This document shows, one piece after another, positions 6,644 through 12,063 of a stretch of DNA of 12,063 bases. Below the pieces are notes generated by a model. The model ran no database searches. It saw only the letters and a program-made list of their open reading frames with translations, and was not told where the DNA came from. The position numbers and the translations under genes were made by a program. The stretch's first letter is position 1. Every line of letters starts with the position of its first letter. Origin of the DNA: Acetobacteraceae bacterium (lineage in GTDB: Bacteria > Pseudomonadota > Alphaproteobacteria > Acetobacterales > Acetobacteraceae); assembly GCA_019689515.1 (NCBI GenBank), contig JADGHI010000071.1, forward strand, positions 1 to 12,063, written 5' to 3'.

Positions 6644-8038
6644 ATGACGCTGGTCATCACCGACACCGTGATCGTCACCGGGGAGCCCGAGCGGCATATC
6701 CTGGACCATGCGGCGATCGCCATCGAGGCGGACCGGATCGCCGCATTCGGCCCGACCACCGAGATCGAGCGCGCCTTCCCTGATGCCGAGCGGATGCCGG
6801 GCCGCGGCCTCGCCGTCTTCCCGGGTTTCGTCAACGCGCACACCCATACCCCGCTGACCATCCTTCGCGGCACGGTCGAGGATTGGGACGGTGACGCAAT
6901 CTATGGGTACATGTCCCCGGTCTCCTACGAGATGAGCGGCGAGGAGCGCGGCATCATGGCGCAGCTCGGCTGCCTCGAGGCGATGCGCGCCGGCTGCACC
7001 ACGCTCGTCGAGCCCTTCCGCCACCTGCCGAGCTTCGGCGCAGCGATGGCCGAGAGCGGGCTCCGCCTCTGGCTCTCCGAGAACTGCGCCGACATCAACA
7101 CGCTGCGGATCCGGCAGGGCGACTACTCCGTGGACCGAGCGTTCGGCCAGGCGTTCCTCGACCGGACCGAGGAGATGATCTCGCTGTTCCACGGCGCCGC
7201 GGGCGGGCGGGTGCGCTGCCAGGTCGCGGCCCACGCGCCGGACAATTGCTCGCCCTGGATGCTCGAGCGCCTGTCCGAGCTCGCGGCGAAACATCGCCTG
7301 ACGCGCACCATCCACCTGGCGCAGTCGATGGAGGAGGTCCGTGCCGTGCGCGCCATGCACGGCGCGACGCCGGCGGAATACCTGGACCGCCAGGGCTTCC
7401 TGGGACCCGACCTCGTTGGCGCGCACTGGACCTTCTGCACGCCGGACGACATCGCACTTCTCGCCTCGCGCGGCGTGCAGATGGCGCATTGTCCCGCGAA
7501 TTCGTCCCGGAAGGGGCCGCACCGCGTGCTCATCGGCCTGATCCGCGACGCCGGCGTGAACATCGCGCTCGGCACCGACAACATGACGGAGGACATGTTC
7601 CACACGCTGAAGATCGGGCAGATCATCCATCGCGGCGGCCATGGGCGGGCGAACGAGGGCGGCGTGGTGCCGAGCCCCTGGGACACGCTCGCCATGGGCA
7701 CGATCAACGGCGCGCGCTCGGTCGGCGCCGAGCGGGAGATCGGCAGCATCGCGGTCGGCAAGAAGGCGGACCTCACCTTCCTGGACCTCGCCACGCCGAG
7801 CCTCAGGCCGATCATCAATCTCGTGTCGAACGTGATCCACTACGGGCACCCGGCCGCGGTCCACTCGGTCATGGTGGACGGGCGCTTCGTCATGCGCGAC
7901 CGGCGGGTACTCACGCTCGACGAGCCGGCCCTGCTGCGCGCCGCGCAGGAGGTGACGCGCCGAGTGTGGGAGCGCATGCTGACGAAGAACCCCGACATCC
8001 CTCCGCCGCTCGGCGGCCTGGCCTGGCTCGACGCCTGA
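6644..8038 (+). CDS. Amidohydrolase family protein (AtzA/TrzN/MtaD-like)
   Basis: This 464-residue metal-dependent hydrolase belongs to the cytosine-deaminase-like branch of the amidohydrolase superfamily, which includes S-adenosylhomocysteine/MTA deaminases, guanine deaminase and the s-triazine hydrolases. In order: N-terminal beta-sandwich strand (about 1-60), metal pair His66/His68 in VNAHTHTPLTILRG, GCTTLVEPF at 117-125, His224 in IHLAQS, His261 in GAHWTFC, His282 in AHCPANSS, metal/catalytic Asp312 in GTDN, then the closing strand GSIAVGKKADLTFLDL (367-382). Length and domain order are complete. Where deaminases of this branch usually show HxxE with a catalytic Glu, this protein has HLAQ (Gln227), which leaves the reaction uncertain. 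ATG 6644 follows AAGGAG by 7 bases. It is transcribed divergently from the Rid/HutI-like operon, suggesting a common pathway. It could deaminate, dechlorinate or open a heterocycle; the substrate cannot be read from sequence. Confidence 0.88.
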   Translation: MTLVITDTVIVTGEPERHILDHAAIAIEADRIAAFGPTTEIERAFPDAERMPGRGLAVFPGFVNAHTHTPLTILRGTVEDWDGDAIYGYMSPVSYEMSGEERGIMAQLGCLEAMRAGCTTLVEPFRHLPSFGAAMAESGLRLWLSENCADINTLRIRQGDYSVDRAFGQAFLDRTEEMISLFHGAAGGRVRCQVAAHAPDNCSPWMLERLSELAAKHRLTRTIHLAQSMEEVRAVRAMHGATPAEYLDRQGFLGPDLVGAHWTFCTPDDIALLASRGVQMAHCPANSSRKGPHRVLIGLIRDAGVNIALGTDNMTEDMFHTLKIGQIIHRGGHGRANEGGVVPSPWDTLAMGTINGARSVGAEREIGSIAVGKKADLTFLDLATPSLRPIINLVSNVIHYGHPAAVHSVMVDGRFVMRDRRVLTLDEPALLRAAQEVTRRVWERMLTKNPDIPPPLGGLAWLDA

Positions 8039-8331
8039 CGGCTGCATTTCGGCCCGCATGCAGCGGAAGCCATCGGAATGGCCGATGGGACCGGAGCTGC
8101 GCTGCTGCACCGGATGCCGGGCGACGGGAGTCCCTCATCGGATTCCCGCAGGGCCTCCTGTGGGCCCGCTCCGCCAGCCCACCCGGTAACTCCACGGCGA
8201 CCGCAGGCCCGATCGGCCGCTTCCCCGAGCCCTTCGGCACGTGGCCAATGCGAAGGACCACCTGCCGCGCATCGTCGCAAGCTTCGCGGGCGGGTGTCCG
8301 CGTGGGCGTACCCACTCCCGGCGCGGCGCCT
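8039..8331. other. Intergenic stretch between convergent genes
   Basis: About 290 bp lie between the amidohydrolase stop and the end of the M28-like gene. I see no coding region with family resemblance on either strand. It begins with two consecutive perfect stem-loops (described separately), and near its right end has a short GTGGG-CGTA-CCCAC hairpin at about 8306-8319. With two genes ending toward it, transcript termination is its most probable role. Confidence 0.5.
8041..8088. terminator. Pair of stem-loops after the amidohydrolase stop (possible terminator)
   Basis: Two perfect inverted repeats follow the TGA at 8036-8038 immediately: GCTGCAT (8041-8047) with ATGCAGC (8058-8064), loop 10 nt; and CCATCGG (8070-8076) with CCGATGG (8082-8088), loop 5 nt. 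Position is right for a transcript end or an RNA-stabilising structure. There is no T-run after either stem on either strand, so a classical intrinsic terminator is not shown; the call rests on structure and position only. Confidence 0.35.
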
Positions 8332-10076
8332 TCAGGCCGTCGGCAGCGCCGCCTCCGCCGCCTCCACCGCCGCGAGCACGTGGTTCAGCCCGCGCCGCAG
8401 CGTCGTCGTCGCGAAGCCCAGCGCCTGTTCCGGATAGCGGTCGAGTTCCGCCGCCACGGCGAGGTGCGTCAGCGGTGCCGCCGGCAGGCCGAAGTCGCGC
8501 CGGAACCGCGTCCCGCGCGTGTAATCGAGCGGCACCAGGTGCCGCAGCGCGGCCAGCCGGGCCGCATTCGCGACCTCGGCCGTCACGCGCCCCTCGGCCA
8601 GTGCCGCGTCCAGCGCCGCGAGCCGCGCCGCGAGCGACGCGAAGGCCGCGCGCGCCGGCGACAGATCGAAGCGGTCCCCCGCCGCAGCCTGGTACCTCTC
8701 GACCTGCGCCGCGAAGTGCGCGACCAGCGCCCCCGGATCGAGCGGGATCACGGGCCGCGACGCCATCCGGAACACGGCCAGCGCGTAGAGGCGGATGTCG
8801 CGCAGCAGTACCTCCGGGTCGGCGACGTCGAGCTTGTCGCGGTCCGTGTGCCAGGCGGTGTTGCCGCCGTTGCCCATCACGAAGTACCAGCCGCGCCGCT
8901 CCACCTCCGCCGCCGGGATGCGCGAGGAGGCGGAGAAGCAGCCGCTGATCCCGAGGTTGTTGAACGAGTATCGGAGGACTGCGTCGGCCGCTTTCCGCCG
9001 GCCGGCCGGCCGGTCGCGTCGCGCACGACCTCGGTGACGAAAGCCTGGTTCTCCGGCATCCAGGGGATGCCGGGGTAGTCGGTGGCGTCGCGGCAGCCCG
9101 GGCTGTCGCAGTTCAGGTGCGCGACGGCGCCACGGTGGAGGTCGCGGGCGAAGGCGTCCGCGTACCAGGTGCTGCCCGCGAACTTGCCGGTCGAGTGGCC
9201 CGGCCACCAGCAGACGCGCACGCCGCGCCGCAGCGAGGCCCGGTGCTGCCAGAGGACGCGCGCCACCTCCAGCATGCAGGCGTCGCCCGTCGCGTTGTCA
9301 CCCACGCCGACGTCCCAGGAGTCGTAGTGGCCGTGCAGCAGCACGAAGCGCTCGGGCTCCGATGCGCCGGGGATGCGCACCTCCGGCAGCACCTGGTCGA
9401 ACCAGCCCTCCTCCACCTCGGTCGTCAGCGTCGCCGACTCGCCACGCGTAGCGGCCGCGATCAGCGCCTCGCCGTCCGGCCGGCTGACGGCGCAGCCGGG
9501 GATCGGCGTGCGGCCCGGCAGGTCGTCGAGATCGGGCGTGCCCCAGATCGCGCTGCCGCTGCCCCAGTGCATGTCGGGCCCCGGGTTGACCGCGATCACC
9601 CCCGCTGCGCCGAGCGCGGCGAAGGCGAGGATCCGCTCCGCGAGGATCATGCCACGGAACAGTACGATCCGGCCGCGCACGTCCGGCACGCCCGGCGCCG
9701 GGTCGTAGCCGGGCCCGAACAGCGGCGCGCTCGCGGGCGACCAGCCGGGCGGCGGGGCGACCGGATTCTCGACGAACACGAGCGGCGCGGTCAGGCCATC
9801 GGGCGCGGTCGCGGCGAGCTGGGCCGGCCGCGCCGCGAAGCGCCTGCCGTCGCCGAGCGCCACATGCGCGGTCTTCGGGACGGCGAGGTAGAGCCGCGGC
9901 CGGTGCACCGTGACCGGCAGCCCCAGCGCGGCGAGCCGCGCGGCGATCTCCTCGCCGGCCGCCGCCGCCTCGTCAGGGTCCTGCCGGCGCATGGTCGCGA
10001 AGCGCTCGACCAGCGACCAGGCGTGCTCGATCCGCGCGGCTTCCATGACCGCCTGTTCCTCGGGCGTGGCTGCCAT
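8332..10076 (-). pseudogene. M28-family aminopeptidase-like gene with PA-like segment, frameshifted
   Basis: The N-terminal part runs from ATG 10076 (MAATPEEQAV) and the C-terminal part continues in another frame to a TGA at 8332; joined they would give about 581 residues. Visible: a protease-associated (PA)-like segment (about 132-170, RGRIVLFRG...AAGVIAVNPGPD), then the M28 metallopeptidase core with HGHYDSW (His250, Asp252), GVGDNATG (Asp260), NCDSPG (Asp324) and, after the break, YSFNNLGISG and NTAWHTDRD with the last metal-type His (codon about 8848-8850). Where M28 enzymes have the GEE pair, this one reads WWPGHSTGKFAGS (292-301). Frame is lost between residues about 353 and 370; inserting one base near 8970 restores SSD-YSFNN, the motif I recall from relatives. 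M28 enzymes cleave amino acids from peptide N-termini using zinc. It ends facing the amidohydrolase gene and starts 13 bp after a Bug receptor fragment. It is either a true recent pseudogene or a sequencing error. Confidence 0.8.
8968..9015 (-). other. Frameshift zone in the M28-like gene
   Basis: Coding sense passes from one frame to the next here. On the gene strand GAT (Asp, 8972-8970) and TAC (Tyr, 8970-8968) share one base, so a single missing T (A on the given strand) at 8970 would restore the family-like D-Y-S-F-N-N order. The other possible slip site is the CCGG-repeat run at about 8997-9014, where one GC-repeat unit error would also move the frame. Confidence 0.65.
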
Positions 10077-10089
10077 GGCGGCGATTCCC

Positions 10090-10305
10090 TCAGTCCAGCC
10101 GGACGCCGGTGGCACGCACCACTTCGCCCCAGCGCTCGATCTCGGCGAGCACGAAGGCCTGTGCCTCCGCCGCCGGCGTCCCGACCGGCTCGACGCCGAT
10201 CGTCGCGAGCCGTTCGCGCACCTGGGCGGTGCCCAGCGCACGGCGCAGCTCCTCGCTCATCCGATCGACGATCGCGTCCGGGATGCCCGTCGGCGAAACT
10301 CCGCG
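10090..10305 (-). pseudogene. Bug/TctC-family periplasmic receptor, C-terminal remnant
   Basis: The reading frame ending at TGA 10090 gives 71 residues that match the C-terminus of tripartite tricarboxylate transporter receptors (Bug/TctC): GVSPTGIPDAIVDRMSEELRR (compare the family's APAGTP..IV..LN..), then AQVRERLATIGVEPVGTPAAEAQAF and the very typical ending EIERWGEVVRATGVRLD. The family is normally about 320 residues with an export signal; here everything before GVSPTGIP is missing and an in-frame stop lies at 10342-10344. No continuation was found in the other two frames. It sits 13 bp upstream of the M28-like gene on the same strand, an arrangement expected if an intact receptor gene once led that operon. 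It cannot work as a receptor. Confidence 0.75.
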
Positions 10306-10892
10306 CCGTGCCGCGGGCCAGGCCCGAGCGGCAACCGATGGTCAGCAATGGCTCACCGGCAGCCTGCCATCGCCAGACCTCGTCATGGAGCCCGCTCCGG
10401 CGTGCTCGGCTCCCAGCGCCCGCAGCCTCCCCGGCCGGACTGCGCGGAAACGCCGTCGTCCCGCGTCGCACCGGGTTGGCTGGCTCAGCGGCGACGCGGG
10501 GGGTCCGTGCGTCCGCCGCGCCCGCCGCGCGCTCCGACCGGTCGGTCGCTCGGCGAAGCCCCGCCGCGGGTACGCCCGGTCGCGGCGCCGCAGTCGCGCC
10601 AGGACACGGCAGACCGCCTTCTCGGCGTTCCGGCGAGGAACGCGGCACCAGCCGCGGCCACCACCGGTCGGCGAGGACGGCGTCGAAAATCTCGCCGACC
10701 GGCGATCACGGCGACGGACTGGCCGTCCGGCGCGTAACCTCTGCGCATGGCGCGCGAACTGAGTGGCGAAGCCCTGGAGCCGCCGACCGAAGCCGGGCGC
10801 GTGCGATGGCACGGCACGCCCTTGCTTGCCGGAAGGGGCAATCCGCGTCCTGGACCGGCGGCCCCACCGGCGGAGAAGAAGGAGGAGAGCCC
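10306..10892. other. Gene-poor region, possibly decayed
   Basis: About 590 bp between the receptor remnant and the DUF417 gene. Several frames are open because of the high GC content, but all translate to arginine/alanine-rich sequence without family resemblance. One short minus-strand stretch at about 10645-10700 reads GEIFDAVLADRWWPRLVPR, which looks protein-like but which I cannot assign. The stretch contains a perfect 12-bp palindrome (10534-10545) and a 12-bp inverted repeat (10664-10702). The promoter of the DUF417 gene should lie in its right part; I see no clear -35/-10 pair. Confidence 0.5.
10664..10702. repeat. Perfect 12-bp inverted repeat
   Basis: CCGGTCGGCGAG (10664-10675) is exactly repeated in inverted orientation as CTCGCCGACCGG (10691-10702) around a 15-nt loop. 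A related perfect palindrome, CCGACCGGTCGG, lies at 10534-10545 and shares the core ACCGGTCGG. There is no T-run. It might be an operator, a hairpin, or a leftover of mobile DNA; in so GC-rich a sequence chance or codon pairing also contributes. Confidence 0.5.
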
Positions 10893-11423
10893 ATGAACAT
10901 CTCCGACAGGCTGCGCAGCGCGGCCTTGGCCTTCGCAGGCTCGCGCCTCGATCGCCACCTCCTCCGTTGGAGCCTGGTGCTGGTCTTCCTCGGCTTCGGC
11001 TACACGAAGTGGTTCGACTACGAGGCGCAGGCCCTGGTGCCGCTGATCTCGAGCAGCCCACTGCTCGCCTGGATGCATAGTGCCTTCGGCATCCACGGCG
11101 CGTCCTACGCGCTCGGCGCCGCCGAGACTGCGGCGGCCGTGCTGCTCGCGGCCGGCGCGGTTTCTGCCCGCGCTGCGGCGGCAGGGGCGCTCCTGGCGGT
11201 CGCGACCTTTGCCGTGACGACGTCGCTACTCCTGACCGCGCCCGGTGTGTTCGAGGCCTCGGTCGGCGCTCCGGCCCTGGGCGGGCTTGGTGCCTTCCTG
11301 CTGAAGGATGTGGTGCTGCTCGCAGCCTCGGTGGCGCTGCTGCGCGACGCCGTCGCGGCGCTGCTCGTGGGGGAACGCCATCAGGCAGGGACAGCTGTCG
11401 TCGTCCCGACCGTCGCGGCGTGA
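10893..11423 (+). CDS. DUF417 family membrane protein (YkgB/RclC-like)
   Basis: This 176-residue integral membrane protein has the DUF417 pattern: LLRWSLVLVFLGFGYTKWFDYEAQALVPLISSSPLLAWMHSAFGIHG at about 24-70, a second span with an AAETAAAVLLAAGA-type helix, a third with LLAVATFAVTTSLLLTAPGVFE (about 109-130), then the family's GGLGAFLLKDVVLLAASVALL at about 138-158. About four membrane spans are visible. Escherichia coli RclC (YkgB), a member, belongs to the reactive-chlorine resistance regulon, but its biochemical role is not established, so no function is assigned. ATG 10893 follows a strong ribosome site GGAGGAG (10881-10887). It stands alone: no rclA, rclB or rclR is nearby and both flanks are gene-poor. 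It appears intact. Confidence 0.88.
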   Translation: MNISDRLRSAALAFAGSRLDRHLLRWSLVLVFLGFGYTKWFDYEAQALVPLISSSPLLAWMHSAFGIHGASYALGAAETAAAVLLAAGAVSARAAAAGALLAVATFAVTTSLLLTAPGVFEASVGAPALGGLGAFLLKDVVLLAASVALLRDAVAALLVGERHQAGTAVVVPTVAA

Positions 11424-11759
11424 GAGACGTGAGCGACACCGGAACGGCCGCCGGGGCCTCTCGTTCCTCCATCGCGGCGGGTCGCCGCATGGACGGGATT
11501 GCGCGCCTGTCCGCAGCGGTGGCCTGACTCGGGACCGCACCGCTAAGCTAGCGACGAAGCCATGGTGGCCTGCGCAGGCCATCGCCCCACGCGGGCCGCC
11601 GCGCGCCCGGACGGGCTGCCGGAGCCGATGCCGTGCACATCGGACGCGCTGCAGGCGAAACCGCGCGCCGGACGTGCCTGGGCGCATGCCGATGACGCGA
11701 GCGGCCCCCGCCTCGGGAGAGCGGCTTCCGCCGCAACCGTCCACGCGCAGCTCCACCGG
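11424..11759. other. Gene-poor region between DUF417 gene and methyltransferase remnant
   Basis: About 335 bp in which I find no recognisable coding sequence. A short perfect hairpin, GCGGCG-GGT-CGCCGC, lies at 11474-11488, some 50 bp after the DUF417 stop, and could mark its transcript end, though no T-run follows. The minus-strand frame of the methyltransferase remnant stays open through this stretch but its translation loses all resemblance to the family. Confidence 0.45.
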
Positions 11760-12063
11760 CAGGGACAGGCAGAGAAAGCTGCCCGAGCCGCAGGCGGGAT
11801 CGAGCAGGCGGAAGGCGCGCAGCCGTTCCAGGAAGCCGCGATACGCGCCCTCCGCCTCCGCCGGCAGGGCGGCCAGCCGGCGCGCCCGGCGGTCGGCCGC
11901 CCGGCGCAGCGTCGCCTTTGCCGAGCGCTTCTCGGCGATGATCGCCTCCAAACCGGCGAGCACCAGGGCGGCGGCCTCGGGCCAGGCGCCGTTTGGCATC
12001 GATCCAATCTGGGTATCCGATGAGGGGTGGCGCGCCCGTAGAGCCCAACGCGCTTCCGTGAAG
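11760..12063 (-). pseudogene. DNA adenine methyltransferase fragment (N6-MTase, motif I region)
   Basis: On the minus strand a frame that is open at the right window edge translates, after Met at 11999, to an Ala/Arg-rich helical stretch (EAIIAEKRSAKATLRRAADRR) followed by GAYRGFLERLRAFRLLDPACGSGSFLCLSL (to 11760). LDPACGSGSFL (DPACGSG at 11781-11801) is the S-adenosylmethionine-binding motif I of class I DNA N6-adenine methyltransferases; the preceding YRGFLERLRAFR helix is what large stand-alone and type IIG/Eco57I-like methylases have there. After motif I the family's LALKDLEH continuation is missing, and the catalytic NPPY/F motif IV is not found in any frame to the left. The protein therefore appears cut off just past motif I and would be inactive. 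The part right of 11999 may or may not be genuine coding sequence; the upstream end is outside the window. Confidence 0.65.

Noticed and set aside
6544..6873. Long N-terminal extension of the single-domain Rid protein (to 6873)
   Set aside because: It is antisense to the amidohydrolase gene, has no Rid resemblance, and ATG 6543 has a strong ribosome site and gives the family length.
6581..8110. A 509-residue minus-strand frame opposite the amidohydrolase
   Set aside because: His/Arg/Ala-rich antisense product caused by GC-rich codon bias; no motif found.
8997..9014. CCGG-repeat run as a recombination or regulatory site
   Set aside because: Too short and compositionally ordinary for this genome; kept only as a possible slip site for the frameshift.
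7246..9078. A 610-residue plus-strand frame crossing the amidohydrolase end and the M28-like gene
   Set aside because: Overlaps two recognised genes in other frames and has low-complexity Arg/Pro-rich content.
10645..10700. Minus-strand GEIFDAVLADRWWPRLVPR as part of a gene
   Set aside because: It looks protein-like but is short, has no recognisable family and coincides with an inverted repeat; there is no supported gene boundary.
9117..11423. A 768-residue plus-strand reading frame ending with the DUF417 protein
   Set aside because: Only the last 176 residues are protein-like and match DUF417; the rest is antisense to the M28-like gene and the receptor remnant. A strong ribosome site marks ATG 10893.
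1..12063. CRISPR arrays, tRNA/rRNA genes, insertion sequences, riboswitches
   Set aside because: I looked for regularly spaced repeats, transposase motifs with terminal repeats, cloverleaf-like sequences and known RNA signatures and saw none.

Overview
The window is very GC-rich, with dense codon-biased genes, short overlaps between adjacent genes, and a fragment of a Bug/TctC-type periplasmic receptor. This suggests an alphaproteobacterium of the Acetobacteraceae/Roseomonas kind, or less likely a betaproteobacterium. That placement is inferred from composition and gene content only; there is no rRNA or other marker here.

Layout. (1) Positions 3-4214 (+) hold a peptide/nickel-type (Opp/Dpp/Gsi) ABC importer operon: the end of the family 5 binding protein, two permeases, and one polypeptide carrying two ATPase domains. 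(2) Positions 4198-6543 (-) hold a tightly overlapping three-gene operon, read right to left: a single-domain Rid (YjgF/YER057c/UK114) protein, a protein with two Rid domains in tandem, and a HutI-like imidazolonepropionase. Its last gene overlaps the end of the importer operon tail to tail by 17 bp. (3) At 6644-8038 (+), across a 100-bp divergent spacer, is an AtzA/TrzN/MtaD-type amidohydrolase. (4) Positions 8332-10076 (-) hold an M28-type aminopeptidase-like gene with a PA-domain-like segment, broken by a one-base frameshift. Just upstream of it is only the C-terminal remnant of a Bug/TctC receptor (10090-10305). (5) Positions 10306-12063 look worn: about 590 bp without a recognisable gene but with a perfect 12-bp inverted repeat, an intact DUF417/RclC-like membrane protein gene (10893-11423), about 340 bp without a gene, and a DNA adenine methyltransferase fragment ending just after its motif I.

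How the genes may work together (inference). An importer for a small peptide-like or amide compound sits beside two cyclic-amidohydrolase-fold enzymes and three Rid domains. This is what a small catabolic module for an N-heterocycle or cyclic amide would look like. The usual histidine-utilisation partners (hutH, hutU, hutG) are absent. Several of the enzymes depart from textbook active-site residues: HutI-like Glu to Asp and Asp to Asn, Rid domains without the canonical substrate-binding Arg, amidohydrolase HxxQ instead of HxxE, and M28-like PGHSTG where GEE is expected. I therefore think the substrate is not simply histidine-derived imidazolonepropionate. The right third reads as an accessory region with decayed or recombined genes.
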